From Pedococcus sp031456495 (GTDB taxonomy: Bacteria; Actinomycetota; Actinomycetes; Actinomycetales; Dermatophilaceae), in NCBI RefSeq assembly GCF_031456495.1, contig NZ_JAVDUW010000003.1, forward strand, positions 434,001 to 498,000: a stretch of DNA of 64,000 bases. The letters run 5' to 3'. Every line of letters begins with the position of its first letter. The stretch's first letter is position 1. A program made the translations under genes and the position numbers. The notes below the pieces were generated by a model, which saw only the letters and a program-made list of their open reading frames with translations, was not told where the DNA came from and ran no database searches. Positions 46,326 to 55,954 of this stretch are shown one piece after another.

Positions 46326-46687
46326 CCCCACGCTGTTGTCTACTGAGCGCGCGGGCCGTGTCGTCGTCCACCACCGCGGCGAGGCGGGGTGTCAGCTCGG
46401 GTGGGACTGCGGTGCTGGCGGGCGGTGACTGCGCGCGCTCGTCACCGTGCATCACGTCCCCGTGCCCGGTGCTGGATCCCCCTGTCGCGGTCGTTGCGGT
46501 GAAACAACCGAGGGCCAACATACCGTCGCCACATGCCCTGTCAAGCGCCGTGACGGAACCCCGTCACGCCATCGTCGCAGGTCGTGCGGTTGCGCCAATT
46601 CCCTTGTGCGTCAGAGGATCCCCGTAAAGAATCTGTCAGGTCGGCGTGTCGGGGCGCGACACGCCGACCACGCTGTCCGAGGAGTGG
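46326..46687. other. Intergenic leader region upstream of lnt
   Basis: No gene is supported in this 362-bp stretch. A minus-strand reading frame runs from about 46521 through the leader into lnt in another frame, but it lacks a plausible end. The stretch holds a promoter (46517-46544) and a dyad CGTGACGG-AACC-CCGTCACG (46549-46568). The leader RNA of lnt would be about 185 nt, long for this genome. Confidence 0.6.
46517..46544 (-). promoter_or_regulatory. Consensus-like promoter for the lnt operon
   Basis: On the minus strand TTGACA (46544-46539), a 16-nt spacer and TATGTT (46522-46517) form a near-consensus sigma-A promoter. Transcription would begin near 46510. The inverted repeat CGTGACGG/CCGTCACG at 46549-46568 lies just upstream and may be an activator or repressor site. 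Confidence 0.6.
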
Positions 46688-47083
46688 TCACCCCGCCCGG
46701 GGAGGGACCACCACGACGCCGCGGGCGGTCGTCGCCACGACCGGCGGGTCGAGGACGTCGGCCGCGGACTCGCCCCGCTCCGGCGCCCCACGCCCCACCA
46801 CCCGGACCTCGAACTCCATCTCGCGGCTGCGGGTGCCGGCCCGGACGAGCCGGGCCTCGATCTCGATGACGTCGCCCGCGCGGACGGGTGCCTTGAACTG
46901 GACGTCGGAGTAGCTGGCGAACAGGCCCTCGTCCCCGTCGGTGCGGATGCACATCTCGGTCGCGACGTCCCCGAACGCGGCCAGCGAGTACGCCCCGTCG
47001 ACGAGGTTTCCGGCGTAGTGGGCGTGCGAGTACGGGACATAGCGGCGGTGGGTGACGGTCGTGCCGACCTCGGGGCTGGTCAT
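46688..47083 (-). CDS. kal: 3-aminobutyryl-CoA ammonia-lyase
   Basis: The 131-residue hotdog-fold protein matches clostridial Kal by SHAHYAGNLVDGAYSLAAFGDVATE, given as SHAHYAGNLVDG and FGDVATEMCIRTDGDEGL, then VQFKAPVRAGDVIEIEARLV. It removes ammonia from 3-aminobutyryl-CoA to give crotonyl-CoA late in lysine fermentation. The ATG overlaps the kamE stop (ATGA). Adjacency to kamDE makes the assignment strong. The cleavage enzyme kce that should precede this step is not in the window. Confidence 0.88.
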   Translation of the reverse strand: MTSPEVGTTVTHRRYVPYSHAHYAGNLVDGAYSLAAFGDVATEMCIRTDGDEGLFASYSDVQFKAPVRAGDVIEIEARLVRAGTRSREMEFEVRVVGRGAPERGESAADVLDPPVVATTARGVVVVPPRAG

Positions 47084-47931
47084 CGCTTCTCCTTGGGCTG
47101 GGCGAGGGCGTGCACGAGGTAGCTGGCCACCTCGCCGGGGGTGGTGCCGCGGCCGAAGATGCGGTCGACGCCCAGGCGCTGGGCCGACCCCTCCTCGAAC
47201 CGGGGGCCGCCCACGACGAGCAGGGGGACCTGCCCGGCCGGGTAGGCCTCGCGGAAGGCGGCGCTCATCGCGGTGGTGTTGTGGATGTGGGCGTCCTTCT
47301 GGGTCACGACCTGGCTGACCATGACGGCGTCGGCCTTCTCCGCGCGGGCCCGCGCCACGAGCTCGGGCACGAGGACCTGGGCGCCGAGGTTCACCACCTT
47401 GACCTCGCGGTAGTACTCCAGGCCCTTCTCCCCCGCGAAGCCCTTGATGTTGAGGATCGCGTCGATCCCGACCGTGTGGGCGTCGGTGCCGATGCAGGCG
47501 CCGACGACGACGAGCTTGCGCCGGAGCCGGGACTTGATCGCCGCGTTGACCTCCTTGGGGCTCAGCAGCGGGAACTCGCGCTCGACCACCTCGACCTCGC
47601 GCAGGTCGACGAGGTGCTTCACGCTGCCGTAGACGACGAAGAAGGTGAAGTCCGGGCCCATGGCCTTGGCGTGCACGAGCAGGGCCGGCTCGAGGCCCAT
47701 CTTCGCCGCGAGCTGCAGGGCGGCGCCCTCGGCGCGCTTGTCGTGCGGCACAGGCAGGGTGAAGGACACCTGCACCATCCCGTCGCCGGTGGTGTCGCCG
47801 TAGGGGCGGACGATGTCGGGCGTCCGCCGGACCGTGTCCGATCCCCCGGCCAGCGCCTCGTGCGCCGCGCGCGAGCGGCGGGTCGGGGTCGGGTCGAGCG
47901 GCATCGCGCTGTCGGTCGTCGAGGCGCTCAC
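47080..47931 (-). CDS. kamE: D-lysine 5,6-aminomutase beta subunit
   Basis: The 283-residue adenosylcobalamin subunit moves the terminal amino group of beta-lysine or D-lysine from C6 to C5. The cobalt-ligand motif DAHTVG has H152, and K163 (NIKGF) matches the spacing of the PLP lysine (clostridial H133 and K144). The Rossmann domain continues to the C-terminus. The GTG overlaps the kamD stop (GTGA). The N-terminal 40 residues are variable. Confidence 0.93.
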   Translation of the reverse strand: MSASTTDSAMPLDPTPTRRSRAAHEALAGGSDTVRRTPDIVRPYGDTTGDGMVQVSFTLPVPHDKRAEGAALQLAAKMGLEPALLVHAKAMGPDFTFFVVYGSVKHLVDLREVEVVEREFPLLSPKEVNAAIKSRLRRKLVVVGACIGTDAHTVGIDAILNIKGFAGEKGLEYYREVKVVNLGAQVLVPELVARARAEKADAVMVSQVVTQKDAHIHNTTAMSAAFREAYPAGQVPLLVVGGPRFEEGSAQRLGVDRIFGRGTTPGEVASYLVHALAQPKEKR

Positions 47932-49526
47932 TTGGTCTCCCCCGTCTCGAGCAGGGTCACGGCCGGGTTGTCGTAGCCCTCGGCCCGTCGCACCACGCCG
48001 TCCAGGCCCTTGCCCCGGTCGGCAGGCCGCTTCATGAGGCCGAAGGTGCCGTCGGCGATCGCGGCCAGCAGCGGCGGGTCCCCGGCGGTGTCGCTGTCGG
48101 AGACGATCTGGTCGAGCAGGTCGACGGCCTCCCCCAGCACCTGGCGGGCGCGCGTCTGGATGAAGCCGTCCCTCGGCGGGTGGAAGTCCTCGGTGAGGCC
48201 GCCGGCCGCGTTGAGCACGTAGCGCACGTTCTGCAGGGCGAGGTCGCGGTCGGACAGGAACGGCGTCACGACGGCCTCGGTCATCATCCCGACGAGCAGG
48301 ATCCCCTGGCCGGTCATGGCACCCACGAGGTTGAAGAACCCGTCGAGCAGGTAGCCGCGGAACACGTCGCCTGTCATGTGCTTGGTCGGTGGCATCCACT
48401 TCAACGGCGCGTCCGGGAACAGCTGCCGGGCGAGCAGCGCGTGGGCGAGCTCCATCCGGAAGCTGTCGGGCAGGTCGGGGTTGATCTCGAACGCGTGGCC
48501 CAGGCCGAGCTGCCAGTCCTCGAGCCCGGCCTCCTTGGCGAAGTACTCGTTGAGCAGCTGGCTCACGGTGACCGTGTGCGCGGCCTCGACGGCGTCGGCC
48601 GTGGTGAGGTAGTTGTCCTCGCCGGTGTTGATGATGATCCCGGCCCGGGCGTGGATCTGGCGGCTGAACCGCTGGTCGACGAAGGTGCGGACCGGGTTGA
48701 TGTCGCGGAAGAGGATCCCGTACATCGAGTCGTTGAGCATCATGTCGAGTCGCTCGAGCCCGGCCAGCGTGGCGATCTCCGGCATGCACAGCCCGGACGC
48801 GTAGTTGGTGAGCCGGATGTAGCGGCCGAGCTCCTTGGACGTCTCGTCGAGGGCCGCGCGCATGAGGCGGAAGTTCTCCTGCGTGGCGTACGTGCCGGCA
48901 TACCCCTCGCGGGTGGCGCCCTCCGGCACGTAGTCGAGCAGGGACTGCCCGGTGGAGCGGATGACGGCGATGATGTCCGCGCCCTCGCGGGCAGCGGCCT
49001 GGGCCTGCGGGATGTCCTCGTAGATGTCGCCGGTGGCGACGATGAGGTAGATCCACGGCCGCTGCTCGGGGTCGCCGTGGCGGCGGATGAGCCGGTCGCG
49101 CGTGGCCCGCTGCCGGTCGATGGTGCGTATGCCGCGTGCGACGGCCGAGCGGGCGGCCTTCTGCGCGCGGGTGGCCTCGCGGCCCTCCGGGAGCCGGAAG
49201 CTCACCGAGCCGCTGGCCGACTTCTGGGCGAGGGTCAGCAGGTCCTCGGCCTCGCCTCGCCGCAGGGCGTCGAAGACGGGGGTCGTGACGCCGTGCTCGA
49301 GGCCGACGTCCGCACGCACCCGGTCGACGAGGTGGTTGACCCAGGGCACGCGCTCGTGGTCGGCGCCGGCGAGCCCCGCCAGGCGCAGGGTCGCGCGCTC
49401 CACCGACACGGTGGTGTGTTCCTGGGCCATCCGGACGACCGGGCGGCCGGCCTTGCGGGCCAGGGAGCGGGCCTTCCGGACGGTGGCGGGGTCGAGGTCG
49501 AGGACGGGCTTCACGCGGGAGGACAC
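47928..49526 (-). CDS. kamD: D-lysine 5,6-aminomutase alpha subunit
   Basis: The 532-residue PLP-barrel subunit pairs with KamE. Landmarks are WIYLIVATGDIYEDIPQAQAA (split: WIYLIVATGD, IYEDIPQAQAA), VIRSTGQSLLDYVPEG, LTNYASGLCMPEIA, NDSMYGILFRDIN and a C-terminal LKWMPPTKHMTGD. The length is normal for the family. The GTG lies 6 nt after TAGATT (49538-49533, minus strand), so the operon mRNA is probably leaderless. It heads kamD-kamE-kal. Confidence 0.93.
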   Translation of the reverse strand: MSSRVKPVLDLDPATVRKARSLARKAGRPVVRMAQEHTTVSVERATLRLAGLAGADHERVPWVNHLVDRVRADVGLEHGVTTPVFDALRRGEAEDLLTLAQKSASGSVSFRLPEGREATRAQKAARSAVARGIRTIDRQRATRDRLIRRHGDPEQRPWIYLIVATGDIYEDIPQAQAAAREGADIIAVIRSTGQSLLDYVPEGATREGYAGTYATQENFRLMRAALDETSKELGRYIRLTNYASGLCMPEIATLAGLERLDMMLNDSMYGILFRDINPVRTFVDQRFSRQIHARAGIIINTGEDNYLTTADAVEAAHTVTVSQLLNEYFAKEAGLEDWQLGLGHAFEINPDLPDSFRMELAHALLARQLFPDAPLKWMPPTKHMTGDVFRGYLLDGFFNLVGAMTGQGILLVGMMTEAVVTPFLSDRDLALQNVRYVLNAAGGLTEDFHPPRDGFIQTRARQVLGEAVDLLDQIVSDSDTAGDPPLLAAIADGTFGLMKRPADRGKGLDGVVRRAEGYDNPAVTLLETGETK

Positions 49527-49532
49527 GCGCCG

Positions 49533-49588
49533 AATCTAGCAGTGGAGCACAGGATTTCCGGCCAGTACGCTCGTAGGCCGCAAATCCT
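49533..49588 (-). promoter_or_regulatory. kamD promoter with 13-bp inverted repeat
   Basis: TAGATT (minus strand, 49533-49538) is the -10. Upstream, AGGATTTCCGGCC (49551-49563) and GGCCGCAAATCCT (49576-49588) are inverted arms matching at 12 of 13 positions, 12 nt apart. The near arm covers the -35. This is a good candidate operator for a lysine-responsive regulator. CGCAAATCCT recurs as CGCAAATACT before kdd/kamA. Confidence 0.6.
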
Positions 49589-49678
49589 CAGGCTGTGCCC
49601 CGCTCCGGGTCGCCAGTTCCGGCGGCCGCGGCGATGCTGGGCGTGACGCCGCACCGAGCGGCGGGACGGGAGGCGGTC

Positions 49679-50101
49679 GTGCCGAAGACGACGAGGTCGG
49701 GACGGGCGAAGGAGAGCGAGCTGCCGAGCACGCTGCAGCGCTCGGACCAGAAGGCCAAGGACACCTACGCGCAGACGTACGACTCGGCGGCGGAGCAGTA
49801 CGACAGCGAGGAGCGCGCGCAGCGCACGGCCTACGCGGCCCTGAAGCACACGCACGAGAAGGTCGGCGACCACTGGGAGCCCAAGGAGGAGTACGGGCCG
49901 TCCGACGCGCACGCCGAGCAGGGGTACGGCTGGTCCGCGCCGACGGCGGGTGGCGTCGACGCCAACGCCACGAAGGAGCACCTGCTCGATCTCGCGCGGC
50001 GGCTCGACGTCCGGGGTCGTTCCCGGATGACCAAGGCCGAGCTGGTCGAGGCGCTGCAGAGGGCCAACGACCGGGCCTCCGCACACGCGCGCGGCGACTA
50101 G
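49679..50101 (+). CDS. ChaB-domain protein with C-terminal Rho-N-like domain
   Basis: The 140-residue hydrophilic protein has a ChaB domain (LPSTLQRSDQKAKDTYAQTYDSA, split as LPSTLQRSDQ and KAKDTYAQTYDSA; RTAYAALKHTHEKVGDHW) and a C-terminal SAP/Rho-N-like helix pair (KEHLLDLARRLDVRGRSRMTKAELVEAL). ChaB is linked to cation transport in E. coli, but without clear mechanism. The GTG has GGGAGG 6 nt upstream. Its stop overlaps the convergent Gfo/Idh gene. Confidence 0.8.
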   Translation: MPKTTRSGRAKESELPSTLQRSDQKAKDTYAQTYDSAAEQYDSEERAQRTAYAALKHTHEKVGDHWEPKEEYGPSDAHAEQGYGWSAPTAGGVDANATKEHLLDLARRLDVRGRSRMTKAELVEALQRANDRASAHARGD

Positions 50102-51003
50102 CCCGCGGGGCCTAGGAGGGGCAGCCGCTCGAGGACGCGCTCGGCGAGGGCGACCGCGGCCACGCCGTCGTCGGCGGTGACCCTGGCGGGCGCCCCGGTG
50201 AGCACGTGGTCGCGCAGCTCGCGGGCCTGGCGCAGGTAGGGGTCGGCGTCGGCGAACTCGTCGTCGGTGGCCTCGTCGTCGGTGGTCGTGTCGTACGCGG
50301 CAGTTCCCCGGGAGCCCCCGACGGCGTACGTCGTCGAGAACGGCGTGCCCGGCGGCCCCCAGGTGGCCTCGACCGTGGTCGTGACGCCTGACTCATGCGC
50401 CAGGACCGCCCGGACCGACCGCTGCCGGGGGTCGAGGGACCGCGCCGCCACCTCGCGCACCGGTCCGAAGAGCCACAGCGCCTGGTCGAGGTCGTGCAGC
50501 ATCAGGTCGAGCACCACTCCCCCGGACCGGGCGACGTCGTGGAACCAGCTGTCGTCCGGCGGAGCCTGGACGTGACGGGTGAACCGCGCGTGGTCCACGA
50601 CGCCGAGGTCCCCGGTGGACAGCCGGGCACGGAGCGCGTCGTACGCGGGGAACCAGCGCACGACGTGGGCGGGCAGGAGCGGCACCCCCGCCTGCCGGGC
50701 CGCGTCGACCAACGACTGCGCGCCGTGCGCCGTGCGGGCCAGCGGCTTCTCGCAGATGACGGGTCGGCGGGCTGCCACGGCGGCCAGCACGACCTCCTCG
50801 TGGGTGTCGGTGGGCGAGCAGACGTCGACCAGGTCGCTGGTTGCGAGGAGATCAGCCAGGTCGCCGGCCACCGCCGTGCCGTGGCGCTCGGCGAACGCGG
50901 TCGGCGGACGACGGGAGTGGACCACGACGTGGGCGCCGAGTGCCTGCCAGGCCCGCACGTGGGGCACTGCGATGCCGCCCGCCCCGACGACGCCGACCCG
51001 CAC
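50098..51003 (-). CDS. Gfo/Idh/MocA family oxidoreductase
   Basis: The 301-residue protein has the NAD(P) Rossmann motif VGVVGAGGIAVPHVRAW at the start, CSPTDTHEEVVLAAVAARRPVICEKPLART with the conserved EKP, and a C-terminal substrate domain with VLDLMLHDLDQALWLFG. The substrate is probably a sugar or inositol-type compound. It starts 4 nt after the amidohydrolase stop, the last gene of the xfp-pta-ackA run. An acidic insertion lies near the C-terminus (TTDDEATDDEF). Confidence 0.85.
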   Translation of the reverse strand: MRVGVVGAGGIAVPHVRAWQALGAHVVVHSRRPPTAFAERHGTAVAGDLADLLATSDLVDVCSPTDTHEEVVLAAVAARRPVICEKPLARTAHGAQSLVDAARQAGVPLLPAHVVRWFPAYDALRARLSTGDLGVVDHARFTRHVQAPPDDSWFHDVARSGGVVLDLMLHDLDQALWLFGPVREVAARSLDPRQRSVRAVLAHESGVTTTVEATWGPPGTPFSTTYAVGGSRGTAAYDTTTDDEATDDEFADADPYLRQARELRDHVLTGAPARVTADDGVAAVALAERVLERLPLLGPAG

Positions 51004-51007
51004 CGGG

Positions 51008-52663
51008 TCAGCCCGCGGTCGAGGGGGCGAGCGCCCCGGTGTCGTGCACGACGCGCCCGCGGACGGACGTGCGCAGGCACACCGGCAGCGGGGCGCCCGG
51101 CGAGAGGTCCGGCAGCCCGGGCGTGCCCGACCGGGGGTCGGTGGACCAGGTCTGGATGCGGTCGTCGGGAGCCTGGACGACGAGGTCGCCCACCTGCCAG
51201 ACCGCGAACGTCGCCGGCAGGCCCAGGTCGAGGTAGCCACGGTCGTCGAAGCCGGCGGCCCGCCATCCACCACGGGTGTGGGCCAGGAAGGCGGAGCGGG
51301 CCGAGACCCGCTGGGACTCGTCGTGGTGGTTGACGCAGGCGCGCACGGCCTCCCACGGCGCGAACGGGGTGACCGGCGAGTCGGACCCCAGCGCGACGGT
51401 CATCCCGGCGGCCATCATCCAGGCGAACGGGTTCATCGGCCCGGCGTCGCCCTCGCCCCGGCCGTGGACGCGGTCGGCGCCCAGCCGCGCGGCATACATG
51501 CCGGAGTCCCCGCCCCAGAAGGCGTCGAAGGCAGGCTGGACGGAGGCCGAGACGCCGAGGCGGGCCAGGCGCTCGATGCCGTCCCGCGAGACCATCTCGA
51601 GGTGCTCGAGGCGGTGCCGGGCGCGGGTCACGACCGGTGCCCCCACGAGCTCGGCAGCCGCCTCGAAGCCGGCCACGGCGGTGTCGACGCCGGCGTCGCC
51701 GATCACGTGGAAGCCGGCCTGCAGCCCGGCGAGCGAGCAGGCGGCGACGTGGTCGCGCACCTGCTCGACGGTGAGGTAGGCGTTGCCGGCGTGCCCCTCG
51801 CGGTCGGCGTAGGGCCGGCGCAGGTGCGCGGTGCGCGACCCGACGGAGCCGTCGATGTTGAGGTCGCCGGCGAGGCCGTGCGCGCCGCGCAGGGCGGCGA
51901 CGTCGCGGGCCTCCTGCTCGTCGGACACCAGCTGGGCCCAGTAGCCGATCGTCTGCGGGCCGTCGCCGCGCTCCCCCGCGGCCAGCACCTCGGCGAAGTC
52001 GTCCGTGCCCGACAGGGTTCGGCCGCCGTTCTCGTGGACCAGGCCGATGCCGGCAGCGGCGGCGGTGCGCAGGGCCAGGTCGATGTCGGCCTGCCGCTGG
52101 GCCGGGGTGACCGCGGCGTTGAACGCCTCGCGGGCGGCGTGGTGGGCGTCGCGGGTGACGAGGCCGTCGCCCTCCCACCCCGGCAGGTCGCGGGCACCGC
52201 ACGCGGCCGCGAGCGCGGAGGAGATGACCGCGGAGTGGCCGTCGACGCGGGGGCTGTAGACGACGCCGCCGTAGGTGGCCCGGTCGAGCTCGGCAGCGGT
52301 GTGCGGGCGTCCGTCCGCCCAGTTCCCCTGGTCCCAGTTGGGGGCGTAGACCGGCCGTCCGCGGTCGCGGCGGGCGGCGTCCTCGACCCGGCTCAGGGCC
52401 TCGGCCACGCTGCGGGCGGTGCCGAGGTCCACCCCGCGCAGGCCCGCCCCCGTCTGCGACAGGTGGGCGTGGGCGTCGACGAAGGCGGGCGTGACGAGCG
52501 CCCCGTCGAGCTCGACGACCTCGTCGACGGCGTCCGCGTGCACGGCCGCCGCGTCGTCGCCGCCGATCCAGGCGATGGTGCCGGTCGCGTCGTCGACGAC
52601 CATCGCGTTCGCGAAGGGGTCGATGGGGGTGTAGACGAATCCGCCGCGGTACAGGGTGGTCAC
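51008..52663 (-). CDS. YtcJ-like metal-dependent amidohydrolase
   Basis: The 551-residue amidohydrolase-fold protein has an N-terminal beta domain, VTPAFVDAHAHLSQTG with the HxH metal site near residue 63, GLVHENGG, FHVIGDAGVDTAVAGFE and VALGSDSPVTPFAPWEAVRA near the end. YtcJ relatives include formamide- and imine-hydrolysing enzymes; the substrate is unknown. The GTG starts 9 nt after the ackA stop. It may be unrelated in function but co-transcribed. Confidence 0.85.
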   Translation of the reverse strand: MTTLYRGGFVYTPIDPFANAMVVDDATGTIAWIGGDDAAAVHADAVDEVVELDGALVTPAFVDAHAHLSQTGAGLRGVDLGTARSVAEALSRVEDAARRDRGRPVYAPNWDQGNWADGRPHTAAELDRATYGGVVYSPRVDGHSAVISSALAAACGARDLPGWEGDGLVTRDAHHAAREAFNAAVTPAQRQADIDLALRTAAAAGIGLVHENGGRTLSGTDDFAEVLAAGERGDGPQTIGYWAQLVSDEQEARDVAALRGAHGLAGDLNIDGSVGSRTAHLRRPYADREGHAGNAYLTVEQVRDHVAACSLAGLQAGFHVIGDAGVDTAVAGFEAAAELVGAPVVTRARHRLEHLEMVSRDGIERLARLGVSASVQPAFDAFWGGDSGMYAARLGADRVHGRGEGDAGPMNPFAWMMAAGMTVALGSDSPVTPFAPWEAVRACVNHHDESQRVSARSAFLAHTRGGWRAAGFDDRGYLDLGLPATFAVWQVGDLVVQAPDDRIQTWSTDPRSGTPGLPDLSPGAPLPVCLRTSVRGRVVHDTGALAPSTAG

Positions 52664-52672
52664 GGCTGCACC

Positions 52673-53874
<1,202 letters not shown>

Positions 53875-53875
<1 letters not shown>

Positions 53876-55944
53876 CAGTCGCCGGCCTGGATCGCGGTGA
53901 TGGCGATGGTGTTGACGATGTCGCGCACGAGGGCACCTCGGGACAGGTCGTTGACCGGGCGGTTGAGGCCCTGCAGGACCGGCCCGATGGCGACGGCCGA
54001 CGCGCTGCGCTGGACGGCCTTGTAGGTGTTGTTGCCGGTGTTGAGGTCGGGGAAGACGAGCACGGTGGCCCGGCCCGCGACGGTGCTGCCCTCGAGCTTG
54101 GTGGCAGCCACGTGCGGGTCGACCGCGGCGTCGTACTGGATCGGCCCCTCGACGAGCAGGTCCGGCTCGCGCTCGCGCACCAGTGCCGTCGCGGCGCGCA
54201 CCTTCTCGACGTCGGCTCCGGTGCCGGATCCGCCGGTGGAGTACGACAGCATCGCCACGCGCGGCTCGATCCCGAACCGCTGCGCCGTGCGGGCCGAGGA
54301 GATCGCGATGTCGGCGAGCTGCTCGGCGGTCGGGTCGGGGTTGACCGCGCAGTCGCCGTAGATGAGCACCCGGTCCGCGAGGCACATGAGGAACACGCTG
54401 GAGACGATGTGGACGCCGGGGGCGGTCCGTACGACCTCCAGTGCGGGGCGGATCGTGTGGGCCGTCGTGGTGACCGAGCCCGAGACCATGCCGTCCGCCA
54501 GCCCGTCGTGGACCATCATCGTCCCGAAGTAGGCGCCGTCCGCCACGAGGTCGAGCGCCTGGTCCAGCGTGACGCCCTTGTGGGCGCGCAGCGCTGCGTA
54601 CTCCCGGGCGAAGCGCACCCGCCACGGGCTCGTCAGCGGGTCGACCACGTCGACGCCGATGAGGTCGACACCGGCGGCCCTCGCGGCGTCGTGCACCTCC
54701 TCGGGGTCGCCGAGCAGCGTGATGCGGGCGATGCCCGCGCTGCGGACCCGCTCGGTCGCGAGCAGGATGCGCGGCTCGGTCCCCTCCGGCAGGACGATGT
54801 GCGACCCGGACGCCCGGGCCCGTTCCACGAGCTGGTGCTCGAACATGAGCGGCGTGACGGCACCCTCGCCGTCGCCCGGGTGGGACGGCAGGCCGGGCCA
54901 GTCCTCGGGCCCGAAGGCGTCGTCGACCAGGGCCACTGCGGCCTCGACCTTGCGCGTCGCGTCGGCGGTGATCCGCCCCTGGGCCTCGCCGAGGGCGGTG
55001 GCGGTCGTCATCGTCCCGCCCTCGCTCGCGATCACCGGGAGCCGCACGTCGAGGCCCTCGATGAGCCGGCGCACCTGCGGCGTGAGGGCGAACCCGCCGT
55101 TGAGCACGAGCCCGGAGAGCGAGGGGAAGGTGCTGGAACGGTGGGCGAGCAGGGTGCCCAGGACGACGTCCTCCCGGTCGCCGGGGACGATGACGACGCC
55201 GCCCTCGATCAGGCGGTCGAGCACGTGCGGCATGGTCATGGCGGCCACGACCAGGCCCAGGCACTCGCGGTCGAGCAGGTTGTCGTCGCCGTGCACGACG
55301 GTGCCCCCGCACGCCTCGAGGAGGTCGCGGACGGTGGGTGCGCGCAGCAGCGGCGTCTCGGGCAGGACGTGCACCGAGGCGGGGGCGACCCGCCGGCCCA
55401 GCACCTCGGCGGTCTGCGCCAGGCGGTCGGGCGGCACCTGGTTGGCGACGACCCCCGCCACGTGGGCGTGCTGCTCGCGGGCCGCGGTGATGGCGAGCTC
55501 CGCGGTGGTGGCCACGTCCTCGGGGTCGCGCCCGACGGCGGGCTCGACGAGCAGCATCCGCGCCCCGAGGTTGGCCGCGATGCGCGCGTTCACGGCGAAC
55601 TCGGTCGGGGCGGCCACGTCGGTGAAGTCCGACCCCACGACGAGCACCGTGTCGTGGTCGCGCGCCACCTCGTGGAACCGGTCCACGATGGTGCTCATCG
55701 CGCGGTCGGGGTCGGCGTGCACCTCGTCGTAGGTCACCCCGCAGGCAAGCTCCGCCGTCGTGGTCGTGGCCGGCAGCAGCGAGAGCAGCGTCTCCACGAG
55801 CACGTCGGTCTCGCCCGCGCGGACCACGGGCCGGAAGACGGTGACGCGGCCCGCGCGCCGGGCGAGCCGGTGCAGCAGCCCGACCGCCACGGCGGACTTG
55901 CCCGACCGCGCCTCCGTCCCGGCGAGGTAGATGCTGCTCGGCAT
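53875..55944 (-). CDS. pta: Phosphate acetyltransferase, long form
   Basis: The 689-residue enzyme interconverts acetyl-CoA and acetyl phosphate. The N-terminal P-loop-like domain (IYLAGTEARSGKSAVAVGLL, in two parts IYLAGTEARSG and KSAVAVGLL), a central DRTGG domain and the C-terminal catalytic PTA domain (from about residue 365: HIVLPEGTEPRILLA; GLADGMVSGSVTTTAHTIRP) are all present, as in E. coli Pta. The gene lies 10 nt after xfp and overlaps ackA. Confidence 0.95.
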
Positions 55945-55954
55945 GGCGCCGAAC

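Noticed and set aside
46326..46521. Possible small protein gene in the lnt leader
   Set aside because: The minus-strand frame does not stop before lnt and runs about 1.6 kb into it in another frame, so it is probably chance.
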